Source: Asticcacaulis sp. MM231
GTDB lineage: Bacteria; Pseudomonadota; Alphaproteobacteria; Caulobacterales; Caulobacteraceae
Length of the DNA stretch: 64,000 bases
Assembly: GCF_964186625.1 (NCBI RefSeq)
Contig: NZ_OZ075108.1
Coordinates: 620,001-684,000 of the forward strand
Direction of reading: 5' to 3'
The position numbers were made by a program, and so were the translations under genes. The stretch's first letter is position 1; each line of letters opens with the position of its first letter. Below, in pieces: positions 17,421 through 26,947 of the stretch. The notes under the pieces were generated by a model. The model saw only the letters and a list, made by a program, of their open reading frames with translations, had not been told where the DNA came from and made no database searches.

Positions 17421-18515
17421 ATGACCATGGACGACAACAAGACAGCCCTGCAGAGAAAGATCATCCACGTCGATATGGACGCCTTTTTCGCGTCGGTCGA
17501 ACAGCGCGATCATCCGGAACTGCGTGGCAAGCCGGTGGCGGTCGGCGGCGGTTCGGAGCGCGGAGTGGTGGCGGCGGCCTCTTATGAAGCGCGCAAGTTT
17601 GGCGTTCATTCGGCCATGGCCTCCGTGACGGCCAAGCGCAAATGTCCGGAGCTGATTTTTGTGCGCGGTAATTTCGAGACCTACCGCGCGGTATCAAAGC
17701 AAATTCATGAGGTCTTTGCCGAATATACGCCATTGATTGAGCCGCTATCGCTCGATGAGGCGTATCTCGATGTGACCGAAAACCTGAAAGGCATCGCCTC
17801 TGCCACTCAGATCGCCGAAGAGATCCGCGAGAAAATCCACGCCGCAACGCATCTCACCGCCTCGGCCGGTGTGTCCTACAACAAGTTTCTTGCCAAGCTG
17901 GCTTCGGATCAGAACAAGCCTGATGGTCTTTTCGTCATCAAGCCAGCCATGGGGCCATCCTTCGCCGCTTCGCTGCCAGTCAAGAAATTCCACGGCATTG
18001 GCCCGGCGACGGCGGCGAAGATGAACCGGCTCGGTCTCTATACCGGCGCCGATATCCGCGCCCAGTCGCTCGATTTTCTCGAACAGCATTTCGGCGTGTC
18101 GGGGCGATACTATTATGGCATTTCACGCGGTATCGACCATCGCCAGGTGCGACCCGACCGTGAGCGAAAGTCGATCGGTGCCGAGAATACCTTTTTCATC
18201 GACACCACGGATTTCGATACCGCCTGGGGTTTTCTGGAACCCTTGATCGACAAGGTGTGGGCCTATGTCGAGGCGAAGCAGATCAAAGGGCGGACTGTGA
18301 CGCTGAAGGTCAAGTTTTCGGATTTCCGCATCATTACCCGCAGTCGTTCAGGCCTTGTGCCGGTAGCGAGCCGTGAGCAACTGGCGCAGTTCACGCGCGT
18401 CCTGCTGGAAGGTGTGTTCCCGGTCGGCAAGGGCATACGGTTGCTGGGTGTGTCGATGTCATCCCTGGGAGAGAAAGCCGAAGAGACGCAGGCGCAGTTG
18501 AGCCTGTCGCTGTAA
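17421..18515 (+). CDS. dinB: DNA polymerase IV (Y family)
   Basis: 364 residues. Catalytic carboxylates are visible: D18 in HVDMDAFFASVEQRD and D112-E113 in SLDEAYLDVT. The thumb helix-hairpin-helix KFHGIGPATAAKMNRLG (around 190) and little-finger domain follow. The C-terminus ends in QLSLSL, which resembles the beta-clamp-binding tail of the enterobacterial enzyme. It performs error-prone translesion synthesis. The SOS box at 17388-17402 indicates LexA control. The second in-frame ATG at 17427 is an alternative start. Confidence 0.95.
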   Translation: MTMDDNKTALQRKIIHVDMDAFFASVEQRDHPELRGKPVAVGGGSERGVVAAASYEARKFGVHSAMASVTAKRKCPELIFVRGNFETYRAVSKQIHEVFAEYTPLIEPLSLDEAYLDVTENLKGIASATQIAEEIREKIHAATHLTASAGVSYNKFLAKLASDQNKPDGLFVIKPAMGPSFAASLPVKKFHGIGPATAAKMNRLGLYTGADIRAQSLDFLEQHFGVSGRYYYGISRGIDHRQVRPDRERKSIGAENTFFIDTTDFDTAWGFLEPLIDKVWAYVEAKQIKGRTVTLKVKFSDFRIITRSRSGLVPVASREQLAQFTRVLLEGVFPVGKGIRLLGVSMSSLGEKAEETQAQLSLSL

Positions 18516-18592
18516 CCTGGTGGCTGGCGCTATCTGAGCTAAAATGATGCGCAAGACTTGTGGACACACCGCGTGGGGCCTAGATTGGCTTT

Positions 18593-19615
18593 ATGTCCAT
18601 GGTTGCTCCCCTTATTGATGCGTTCGGCCGGCGCCTCAGCTATGTGAGGCTTTCGGTGACCGATCGTTGCGATCTGCGCTGCACCTATTGCATGAGTGAG
18701 CAGCAGACCTTCCTGCCGCGCAAGGACCTGCTCAGTTTCGAGGAAATGGAACGCTTAAGCCTGTTCCTGATCGACAGTGGCGTCGAGCGCTTGCGGGTCA
18801 CCGGTGGTGAGCCTCTGGTGCGCAAAGGCGTGCTTGATTTCCTGCGCCGGCTCGGCGAGCAGGTGCATAACGGACGCTTGAAGGAACTCACCCTGACAAC
18901 CAACGGCACCCTGCTCGAAGGCGCTGTGCCGGCCCTGGTTGAGGCCGGGATCAGGCGCATCAATGTGTCGTGTGATAGCCTCAAACCCGATGTTTACCGC
19001 AGGGTGACCCGCGGCGGCGATCTGGCCAGGGTGTTGAACGGCATAGCGGCGGCGCAGGCGGCCGGCCTCTATATCAAGCTCAATGTCGTGGCCCTGGCGC
19101 AGGATAATCAGGCGGATATTCCGGATATTCTCAGCTTCGCGCATGGGCGTGGTATCGATGTGTCGCTGATCGAGACCATGCCGCTGGGCGATGACGTCGC
19201 CGGACGTGAGGCACAGTTCCTTTCGCTGAAAGACGTGCTGGCGAACTTGCGCAGTTTCTGGCAGGTCGAAGGCATCAGCGATGCCACCGGCGGTCCGGCG
19301 CGCTATTATCGTGTCAAGGAGACTGGCGGCAAGCTTGGTCTGATCACCCCGCTCAGCCATAATTTCTGCGACACCTGCAATCGCGTGCGCATCACCTGCA
19401 CCGGACAGCTCTATATGTGCCTGGGGCAGGACGATCACGTCGATCTCCGTGCGGCTTTGCGCGAAAACGCAAGCGATGCCGGACTAAGGGCAGCCTTGGC
19501 GGACGCCTTATTGCACAAGCCAAAAGCACACGATTTCTATATTTCCGGCGCCGGTCTCGTCCAGCCCGCGCGCAGCCATGCGCCGGCAAGGCCTATGTCC
19601 CTAACCGGGGGCTAA
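18593..19615 (+). CDS. moaA: GTP 3',8-cyclase (molybdenum cofactor biosynthesis)
   Basis: 340 residues. Radical-SAM cluster C26-x3-C30-x2-C33 in DRCDLRCTYCM; SAM-binding TGGEPLVRKG. The second, substrate-binding cluster is C259-x2-C262-x13-C276. The extreme C-terminus is GG, as required by MoaA for activity. It converts GTP to 3',8-cyclo-GTP, the first step of molybdopterin synthesis. It converges with mobA, overlapping by 15 bases (19601-19615). The MoaC partner is not in the window. Confidence 0.95.
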   Translation: MSMVAPLIDAFGRRLSYVRLSVTDRCDLRCTYCMSEQQTFLPRKDLLSFEEMERLSLFLIDSGVERLRVTGGEPLVRKGVLDFLRRLGEQVHNGRLKELTLTTNGTLLEGAVPALVEAGIRRINVSCDSLKPDVYRRVTRGGDLARVLNGIAAAQAAGLYIKLNVVALAQDNQADIPDILSFAHGRGIDVSLIETMPLGDDVAGREAQFLSLKDVLANLRSFWQVEGISDATGGPARYYRVKETGGKLGLITPLSHNFCDTCNRVRITCTGQLYMCLGQDDHVDLRAALRENASDAGLRAALADALLHKPKAHDFYISGAGLVQPARSHAPARPMSLTGG

Positions 19616-20170
19616 AGGCGGGTGGTTGATATTGGTGAAGGCCGCGTCATCGCTCACATCGATGCATTCGGTTTTCAGTGTCGCCAGAAAGCGCATGACT
19701 GCCAGGCCGCCTTCAGCTTTTTTCAGAGCATCGCGCAAGGCCGCCGCCAAAGAAATCTGCCACAGAGCGCATAGCGGATAGTCACGCGCGCCCTTGAAAT
19801 AGACCACATCGGCGGGAGCAGCTGCCAAAAGTTGCGTTACCATGTCAACCGGCAGGTGCGGCATGTCGCACGGCGAGGTGATGACCGAGGTATCTCCATC
19901 GGTCTTTGCCATGTCGAGCGCGCTCAAAACACCGCTCAAGGGGCCAAGGCCTGTGAGCTCATCGAAGATCAGACGCGCATTCAGGCAGGATAAGGATAGA
20001 GCAAGTGGCGTCCCCGGCGCACCGGCATTGATGACGATCTCGCGGGTTTGCGGTTTCAGGCGGGCCATTGTGGCTTCAATCAGGGTGGAATATCCATAAG
20101 GCGCAAAGGGCTTGTGCCCGCCCATACGCTTGCCTTCTCCGCCGGCGAGGATTACGACTTTTGGTACCAT
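19601..20170 (-). CDS. mobA: Molybdenum cofactor guanylyltransferase
   Basis: 189 residues from the ATG at 20170; an upstream in-frame ATG at 20239 adds a non-conserved extension. The nucleotide-binding LAGGEGKRMGGHKP motif (residues 8-21) and the metal-binding DMPHLP motif around 100 are typical of MobA. It transfers GMP to Mo-molybdopterin to form the bis-MGD cofactor of DMSO-reductase-type enzymes. Convergent with moaA, sharing 15 bases of 3' end. Confidence 0.88.
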   Translation of the reverse strand: MVPKVVILAGGEGKRMGGHKPFAPYGYSTLIEATMARLKPQTREIVINAGAPGTPLALSLSCLNARLIFDELTGLGPLSGVLSALDMAKTDGDTSVITSPCDMPHLPVDMVTQLLAAAPADVVYFKGARDYPLCALWQISLAAALRDALKKAEGGLAVMRFLATLKTECIDVSDDAAFTNINHPPLAPG

Positions 20171-20383
20171 GGTCAGAATGTACCGTGCGCCCTGCCGTTT
20201 GGCAAAGGCTGAGTGGCGTTCAAAACCTTTAAAATACAACTGTCTTTATGGAATTTTTATAAGCAGCCACGGGCTCCTTATTGGATGCTTACGGCGTGCT
20301 CCATAGGGTTTTTATATACGACGGCCAGAAATTTATTTCTGTGCCGCTTGCTGCGATGAAAAATACGGGGGACTGGAAAGCTG

Positions 20384-23300
20384 ATGTTACGAAACTTTGC
20401 GACGCGGCCAGGGCGCCAGATACGCGCCGATTTGACAGTATCACTTGGCCTGGCGCTGGTGGGTATTTTCTTCATCATCAGCGGCATCGTTTCCTACGCG
20501 AATATCCAGACCGTCCAGAAGGACGCCCTGCTGGTTCAGCAGACGCATAAAATTCTGTTCGGGCTGAGCGAGCTGTTATCGACCGTCAAGGATGCCGAAA
20601 CCGGCCAGCGTGGTTATGTCCTGACCGGCGAAGACAGTTATCTCGATCCTTACAATCTCTCGGTCGCGCAGGTTGACGATCAGTTGACCAAACTCAACCT
20701 GTTGCTGGGGGACGAGCCCGAACAGCAGGTGAGGTTATCGCGTCTGCGCGAACTCACCTATGGCAAGCTGGGTGAACTGGCCCGCACGGTCGAAATACGC
20801 CGTAATCAAGGCTTCGAGCCTGCCCTGGTCATCGTCAGGGGGAATAGCGGCAAGACCTATATGGATCAGATTCGTTCGCAGGTCTTTGGCATGCAGGCGG
20901 TGGAGACGCAACGCCGCGAACAGCGAATCGCCGAAATGAACGACGCCTACAAGACGGCGCTGATCAGTGTCAGCGTGGCGGCTCTGATTGGTGTTCTGTT
21001 ATCAGGCCTGATCACCTGGATGATCACACGCGCTTCTACGCTACGCCGCCAGGAAGAGTGGTTGCAGGCCGGCCAGGTCGGGGTCAGCGCCGCCATGATG
21101 GGCGAGCAGCGTCTGGACCAACTCGGCAACAGTATCCTGACTTATCTCTCCAACTACACCCATGCCCATGCCGGCGCCTTCTTCGCGCGGTTGGATGGTG
21201 TTTATCGCCGCGTCGCCACATTCGGTGTGCCCGAGCAAAATGATATCCCAAGCGTATTCGGGGCGCATGACGGTCTGCTGGGGCAGGTAATAACCGAAGC
21301 TCAGACTCTGGTGCTGCGTGATCTGCCCGAAAGCCACCTGGCGGTGGGCGCGGCACTCGGCAAATGGCGGCCGCGCCATGTGATGATCGCACCGGCCCGG
21401 TCGGAAAAGGTAGTCGATGCCGTTGTCGAGCTGGGCTTTCTTCACACCATGCCGGACAGCACGCAGGAACTGCTGGCGCGCGTATCGGAATCGATCAGCA
21501 TCGCCATCCAGTCGGCCAACTATCGCGCCAATCTGCAAAACCTGCTCGAAGAAACGCAGCGTCAGTCCGAAGAACTGCAAAGCCAGGGCGAGGAGTTGCG
21601 CGTCAATAACGAGGAACTGGAAGAGCAGAGCCGCGCACTTAAAGAGACGCACTTCCGCCTTGAGCAGCAACAGGCTGAACTTGAGCAGACCAATGCCCAG
21701 CTTGAGGAGCAGGCGGCGATTCTGGAGCAGCAGAAGGACGATCTCGGCCGCACCAAACAGTCGGTCGAGTTGAAGGCGCAGGAACTGGAACAGGCCAGCC
21801 GCTACAAGTCCGACTTCCTCGCCAACATGTCGCACGAACTGCGCACACCGCTCAATTCGTCGCTGATCCTGGCCAAGCTTCTGGGTGATAATCCGGACGG
21901 CAACCTGACCGAGGAACAGGTCAAGTTCGCCCAGACCATCCAGTCGTCGGGCAATGACCTGCTGGCCCTGATCAACGATATTCTCGATCTCAGCAAGATC
22001 GAAGCCGGCCAGATGGAGATTCGCGCTGAAACGCTATCGCTCAGCCGTCTGATCAAGGATATGCAGCGCGTCTTCGATCCTATCGCCGGCCAGAAGAAGC
22101 TCGATTTCAAGGTGAAGGTGGCCAAGAATCTGCCCGACGCCATCGAAGCTGATCGCCAGCGCTTAGAACAGGTGCTGAAAAACCTGCTGTCCAATGCCTT
22201 CAAGTTTACCGAAAGCGGTTCGGTCGAACTGGCCCTGTCAAAGGGTGCTGACGATCAGATCGTGATGACCGTGACCGATACCGGCATCGGCATTTCGCCC
22301 GATCATCAGGATGCCATTTTCGACGCTTTCCGACAGGCCGATGGCACGATCAGCCGCAAGTATGGCGGCACCGGCCTTGGCCTGTCGATTTCTCGGGAAC
22401 TGACGCGCCTGCTCGGCGGCCGCATTAGTCTCAAGAGCGCCATGGGCAAGGGCAGCGCCTTCTCGCTCACCCTGCCGATGGCCTATGATCCGGGGGCCGT
22501 CGTGCCGCGCGCCATCATGCCGGGGATCGAGCGCGACGATACGCTGGAGATTGCCGCAGCGCCTCACGTCAACTCACCTGTGATGGCTGAGAGCAAGACC
22601 AGAACGGCCAAACCGGTGCTCAAGCCGGGCCGGGTGCAGGATGATCGCGACAAACTCGATCCGTCGCGCCGTACCATCCTGGTGGTCGAGGACGATGTCT
22701 CCTTCGCTGCTATCCTCTACGACCTGGCCCATGATCAGGACTTCCTTTGCCTGGTGGCGACCACCGCGGAAGAAGCGCTCGACATGGTGCAGCAATATAC
22801 GCCGTCGGCCGTGGTGCTCGATATCGGCCTGCCCGATCATTCCGGCCTGTCGGTGCTCGATCGTCTGAAGCGTGACAACCGCACCCGCCATATTCCGGTT
22901 CACGTCGTCTCGGGCAGCGACTACCAGCACACGGCCCTGTCGCTTGGCGCGGTCGGCTACATGCTGAAGCCCGTCAAGCGCGACGAACTGGTGGACGCCT
23001 TCAAATCGCTGGAAGAGCGCCTGAGCCAGCAGATGCGCCGTGTCCTGATCGTCGAGGATGACGAGGTCCAGCGCGACAGTGTGGCGCGCCTGCTGAAAAG
23101 CAACGACACCCAGACCATCGCGGTCGGCACGGCGGCGGAATGTCTCGAACTACTCAAGACGCAGACTTTCGACTGCATGGTGCTCGATCTCACTCTGCCC
23201 GACGCCACCGGCTATTCGCTGCTGGAAACCCTCAGCCACGAGGATGCCTACGCCTTCCCGCCGGTTATCGTCTATACCGGCCGCGATCTCTCCTACGACG

Positions 23301-23860
23301 ACGAGCAGAAGCTGCGGCGTTACTCTTCGTCGATCATCATCAAGGGCGCCAAGTCGCCGGAGCGCCTGCTCGATGAAGTGACGCTGTTCCTGCACCAGGT
23401 GGTGTCGGAACTGTCGCCCGAGCAACAGACCCTGCTCAAGAAGGCCAAGAGCCGGGACGCCATGCTGGAAGGCCGTCGTATCCTGGTAGTCGAGGATGAT
23501 GTGCGCAACGTCTATGCCGTCACCAACATCTTCGAGCCACTGGGCGCCATCGTCACCATCGCGCGCAATGGTCGCGAGGCGCTCGATGCGCTGGAAAAGA
23601 CCAATGACCACAAGGACAATCCCGACGCCGTCGATCTGGTGCTGATGGACGTCATGATGCCTGAAATGGACGGCTTGACCGCCACGCGCGAAATCCGCAA
23701 GCGCCGTGACTGGGCCAAGCTGCCGGTGATCATGCTGACGGCCAAGGCGATGAAGGACGATCAGGAGCGCTGCATTGACGCCGGCGCGAATGACTATATG
23801 GCCAAGCCGCTCGACGTCGAAAAACTCATTTCCCTGGTGCGCGTATGGATGCCGAGATAA
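20384..23860 (+). CDS. CHASE3-GAF hybrid histidine kinase with three receiver domains
   Basis: 1158 residues. Order: TM1 (about 17-38), CHASE3 (40-185, KDAETGQRGYVLTGE), TM2 (190-213), HAMP-like linker, GAF (230-375), a long Glu/Gln-rich coiled coil (385-475), dimerization helix with H484 in FLANMSHELRTPLN, ATPase domain (N box NLLSNAFKF, DTGIGI, GTGLGLSI), then three receivers with phospho-acceptors D813, D935 and D1089. The second receiver has a divergent C-terminal half. First gene of an operon continuing into cheR by a 16-base overlap. The E/Q-rich coiled coil resembles segments of CheB/CheR-kinase fusions. The input signal is unknown. Confidence 0.92.
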   Translation: MLRNFATRPGRQIRADLTVSLGLALVGIFFIISGIVSYANIQTVQKDALLVQQTHKILFGLSELLSTVKDAETGQRGYVLTGEDSYLDPYNLSVAQVDDQLTKLNLLLGDEPEQQVRLSRLRELTYGKLGELARTVEIRRNQGFEPALVIVRGNSGKTYMDQIRSQVFGMQAVETQRREQRIAEMNDAYKTALISVSVAALIGVLLSGLITWMITRASTLRRQEEWLQAGQVGVSAAMMGEQRLDQLGNSILTYLSNYTHAHAGAFFARLDGVYRRVATFGVPEQNDIPSVFGAHDGLLGQVITEAQTLVLRDLPESHLAVGAALGKWRPRHVMIAPARSEKVVDAVVELGFLHTMPDSTQELLARVSESISIAIQSANYRANLQNLLEETQRQSEELQSQGEELRVNNEELEEQSRALKETHFRLEQQQAELEQTNAQLEEQAAILEQQKDDLGRTKQSVELKAQELEQASRYKSDFLANMSHELRTPLNSSLILAKLLGDNPDGNLTEEQVKFAQTIQSSGNDLLALINDILDLSKIEAGQMEIRAETLSLSRLIKDMQRVFDPIAGQKKLDFKVKVAKNLPDAIEADRQRLEQVLKNLLSNAFKFTESGSVELALSKGADDQIVMTVTDTGIGISPDHQDAIFDAFRQADGTISRKYGGTGLGLSISRELTRLLGGRISLKSAMGKGSAFSLTLPMAYDPGAVVPRAIMPGIERDDTLEIAAAPHVNSPVMAESKTRTAKPVLKPGRVQDDRDKLDPSRRTILVVEDDVSFAAILYDLAHDQDFLCLVATTAEEALDMVQQYTPSAVVLDIGLPDHSGLSVLDRLKRDNRTRHIPVHVVSGSDYQHTALSLGAVGYMLKPVKRDELVDAFKSLEERLSQQMRRVLIVEDDEVQRDSVARLLKSNDTQTIAVGTAAECLELLKTQTFDCMVLDLTLPDATGYSLLETLSHEDAYAFPPVIVYTGRDLSYDDEQKLRRYSSSIIIKGAKSPERLLDEVTLFLHQVVSELSPEQQTLLKKAKSRDAMLEGRRILVVEDDVRNVYAVTNIFEPLGAIVTIARNGREALDALEKTNDHKDNPDAVDLVLMDVMMPEMDGLTATREIRKRRDWAKLPVIMLTAKAMKDDQERCIDAGANDYMAKPLDVEKLISLVRVWMPR

Positions 23861-24687
23861 TGCCCCCAAAGACGGAGGACATCGAGATACGGCTTCTGCT
23901 TGAGGCCATCTTCCGTAAGTACCACTATGACTTTCGCGGCTACGCCATGGCGTCGATCAAACGCCGTCTGTTGCAGGCGCGTGACCATTTCAACTGCCAG
24001 ACTGTATCGGCCTTGCAAGACATGGTGCTGCATGATCCCGGCATGATGACCGCCATGCTGCCCTATCTGACCGTGCAGGTGTCGGAGCTGTTTCGCGACC
24101 CGCTCTATTTCAAGGCCATCCGCGAAAAAGTGGTGCCGCACCTCAAGACCTATCCCTCGCTCAAGGTGTGGATCGCCGGTTCATCGACCGGCGAGGAGGT
24201 CTATTCCTTCGCCATCCTCTTCCGCGAAGAGGGGCTGTTCGAGCGCACGATGTTCTACGCCACCGACATCAATCACGACGCACTGAAAAAGGCCGAGGCC
24301 GGGGTCTACAGCCTTGAGCGCATCAAGCTGTTCACCGAAAACCACCGGCTTTCGGGCGGCAAGGGTTCGTTGTCCGACTATTACACCGCCGCCTATGGCG
24401 CCGCTTCGTTCGACAAGACCCTGCGCAAGAATGTCGTCTTTTCCGATCACAGTCTGGCCACCGATGCCGTCTTCGCCGAAACCCACATGGTGTCGTGCCG
24501 CAACGTATTGATCTATTTCGATCGCGAGCTTCAGGACCGCGCCATTACCCTGTTCAAGGGCTCGCTGGCGCGCAAGGGCTTTCTGGGGTTGGGCTCCAAG
24601 GAGACACTGCGCTTTTCCTCCAGCGCGGACGCCTTCACCGATTTTGCTCATGATGAGCGCATCTACCAGAAAAGGGATGTGACATGA
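23845..24687 (+). CDS. CheR-type protein-glutamate methyltransferase
   Basis: 280 residues, full CheR length: N-terminal helical domain with the YDFRGYAMASIKRRL motif (about 28-43), SAM-binding VWIAGSSTGEEVYSFAI (about 108-124), ATDINHDALKKA and MVSCRNVLIYF. It would methylate Glu side chains using SAM. No chemoreceptor gene is nearby; the gene overlaps the hybrid kinase before it (16 bases) and cheB after it (4 bases), so its substrate may be a kinase. The beta-subdomain insert is present, as in receptor-docking CheR proteins. Confidence 0.92.
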   Translation: MDAEIMPPKTEDIEIRLLLEAIFRKYHYDFRGYAMASIKRRLLQARDHFNCQTVSALQDMVLHDPGMMTAMLPYLTVQVSELFRDPLYFKAIREKVVPHLKTYPSLKVWIAGSSTGEEVYSFAILFREEGLFERTMFYATDINHDALKKAEAGVYSLERIKLFTENHRLSGGKGSLSDYYTAAYGAASFDKTLRKNVVFSDHSLATDAVFAETHMVSCRNVLIYFDRELQDRAITLFKGSLARKGFLGLGSKETLRFSSSADAFTDFAHDERIYQKRDVT

Positions 24688-25301
24688 GTACCGTAATGAA
24701 AAGCCGTAAAGCCTCGGATATTATCGTGCGCCATACTGAGCCCGAAGCGGTGGTGATCGGCGTGTCGGCGGGTGGTCTGAAGGCTTTGTCGGCGATACTG
24801 CCCACCCTGCCGGCTGACTATCCCCTGCCGATCATGATCGTTATCCATCTGCCGCCCGATCGCAACAGCATGGTGGCCAAGTTGTTCGATGACAAGTGCG
24901 CGCTGACCGTGCGCGAGGCTGACGACAAGGAGGACATCCTGCCCGGTCATGTCTATTTCGCGCCACCCGACTATCATTTGCTGATCGAGTCGGATCGCCG
25001 TCTGTCTTTGTCGTCCGAAGAGCCTGTGCTGTTCTCGCGCCCCTCGGTTGATGTTTTGTTCGAGACCGCCGCGGATGTTTACGGTGAAGGGCTGATCGGC
25101 ATTATCCTGACGGGCGCCAATCCCGATGGCGCCGCCGGCCTCAAACAGGTCATCAAGGCCGGTGGCCGCGCTCTGGTGCAGCGTCCCGATCTGGCCTATG
25201 CCAGCGCCATGCCCGAAGCCGCGCTGGCCATGTCTCCGCAGGCCGAATCCCTGACACTGGAACAGATCGCCGATGAGCTGATCAAGGCGGTGCAGGTATG
25301 A
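24684..25301 (+). CDS. CheB-type methylesterase domain protein without receiver
   Basis: 205 residues, only the C-terminal catalytic half of CheB. Triad visible: S28 in GVSAGG, H55 in IHLPPDR, D148 in GANPDGAAG. Classical CheB has an N-terminal receiver that gates activity; it is absent here, so control must come from partners, possibly the receivers encoded alongside. Coupled by 4-base overlaps to cheR (24684-24687) and the next kinase (25298-25301). Confidence 0.92.
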   Translation: MSTVMKSRKASDIIVRHTEPEAVVIGVSAGGLKALSAILPTLPADYPLPIMIVIHLPPDRNSMVAKLFDDKCALTVREADDKEDILPGHVYFAPPDYHLLIESDRRLSLSSEEPVLFSRPSVDVLFETAADVYGEGLIGIILTGANPDGAAGLKQVIKAGGRALVQRPDLAYASAMPEAALAMSPQAESLTLEQIADELIKAVQV

Positions 25302-26947
25302 AACCGGCCTTCACCATACCCGTTCCCATCCTGATCGTCGATGATCTGCCGGAAAACCTGATCGCGCTCGAAGCCGTGCTGCGCCGTGACGGATTGGAGT
25401 TTATCAAGGCAAGCTCCGGCACCGAGGCGCTGGAAATCCTGCTGAAGACCGAGGTCGCTCTGGCCCTGCTCGATGTCCAGATGCCGGAAATGGACGGCTT
25501 CGAACTGGCTGAAACGATGCGCGGCTCCGAACGCACGCGCCGTATTCCGATCATCTTCCTGACCGCTGGTGTCACAGACCGCTCGCGCCGTTTCCGCGGC
25601 TACGAGGCGGGCGCCGTCGATTTTCTCGAAAAGCCGCTTGAAGCCGATATCCTGCGCTCGAAGGTGGCGGTGTTCTCCGAACTATACGTGCAGCGCCGGC
25701 AGATCGCCGTCCAGCGCGACAATCTGAAAACCTTCGCAGAAGAAAATCTGCGTCTGCTCAAGGATAGCCGCGATAACGCCCAGGCGCTCAAAGAGGCCGA
25801 TGTGCGCAAGGATGAGTTCCTTGCCACACTTGCCCACGAACTGCGCAATCCGCTGGCGCCGATTCGTAACGGTCTGCAGATCCTGCGTATGTCGCCGGAA
25901 GGGCCGCGTGCCGAGGCCGTGCGCGGCATGATGGACCGGCAACTGACCCATCTGGTGCGGCTGATCGACGACCTGCTCGATGTGTCGCGCGTGTCGCGGG
26001 GGCGCATTGATCTGCGCAAGGAGCGCATGCGCCTGCAGGATGCTGTGCAGGCCGCCATCGAGACCAGCAAACCCCTGATAGACGCCAATACGCACAGCTT
26101 CACCCTGGATATGCCGGACACGGCTCTGTGGGTCGAAGGCGACCTGACGCGCCTGGCGCAGGTGATCAGCAACCTGCTCAACAACGCCGCCAAATATACG
26201 TCCGAAGGCGGCGATATACACCTGAACGTCAAGGCGCATGACGGCCAGGTTGATATCGAGGTCATCGACAACGGCCTTGGCATCGAGGCCGATATGTTGC
26301 CGCGCGTCTTTGATTTGTTCGCTCAGGCCGATCGCCATCTCGATCGCTCGCAGGGCGGTCTGGGGATTGGTCTGGCGCTTGTCAGCAAGCTGGTGGAGAT
26401 GCACGGCGGCACCAGTCGCGCCTTCAGCGACGGGTCGGGCACGGGCAGCACCTTTACCGTCAGCCTGCCGCTGGTCGATGAAGCCGGCGGCGCCATCGGC
26501 AAGCCGCTGCAAAAAGCCAGCAAAACTGCCCACCCGCTGAACGTGCTGATCGTCGATGACAATGTCGATTCCGCCCAGACAAGCCTGTGGATGCTCGACC
26601 TGATCGGCCACAAGGCGACCGTGGCGCACGAAGGCGCTAAAGCGCTGGAAATCGCCCGTGATCTGCTGCCCGACGTCATCCTGCTCGATATCGGTATGCC
26701 CGGCATGGACGGCTATGAGGTCTGCCGCGCCTTGCGCCAGATGCCGGAAACCCAACACAAGGTGTTGATCGCCCAGACCGGCTGGGGCCAGGAAAGCGAT
26801 CGCCAGAAGGCGTTTGCGGCCGGATTTGACCACCACATCACCAAGCCGGTCAGTCTTGACCTGCTGACGCAACTGCTGGCAGATATAGCCGAGCCAAAAG
26901 CGTCCCCTACCCACACTGCCCAAGCGGGAGAACCAACCCATGGCTGA
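25298..26947 (+). CDS. Hybrid histidine kinase, REC-HisKA-ATPase-REC
   Basis: 549 residues, no membrane segment. N-terminal receiver with D59 in LALLDVQMPEMDG; a helical linker (130-170); dimerization helix with H180 in FLATLAHELRNPL; ATPase domain with N box NLLNNAAKYT, DNGLGI and GGLGIGLAL; C-terminal receiver with D464 in VILLDIGMPGMDGYE. Being cytosolic with an N-terminal receiver, it probably takes phosphate from the CHASE3 hybrid kinase rather than sensing directly. Its last receiver shares the unusual strand-4 motif IAQTGWG with the next gene product, with which it overlaps by 8 bases. Confidence 0.92.
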   Translation: MKPAFTIPVPILIVDDLPENLIALEAVLRRDGLEFIKASSGTEALEILLKTEVALALLDVQMPEMDGFELAETMRGSERTRRIPIIFLTAGVTDRSRRFRGYEAGAVDFLEKPLEADILRSKVAVFSELYVQRRQIAVQRDNLKTFAEENLRLLKDSRDNAQALKEADVRKDEFLATLAHELRNPLAPIRNGLQILRMSPEGPRAEAVRGMMDRQLTHLVRLIDDLLDVSRVSRGRIDLRKERMRLQDAVQAAIETSKPLIDANTHSFTLDMPDTALWVEGDLTRLAQVISNLLNNAAKYTSEGGDIHLNVKAHDGQVDIEVIDNGLGIEADMLPRVFDLFAQADRHLDRSQGGLGIGLALVSKLVEMHGGTSRAFSDGSGTGSTFTVSLPLVDEAGGAIGKPLQKASKTAHPLNVLIVDDNVDSAQTSLWMLDLIGHKATVAHEGAKALEIARDLLPDVILLDIGMPGMDGYEVCRALRQMPETQHKVLIAQTGWGQESDRQKAFAAGFDHHITKPVSLDLLTQLLADIAEPKASPTHTAQAGEPTHG

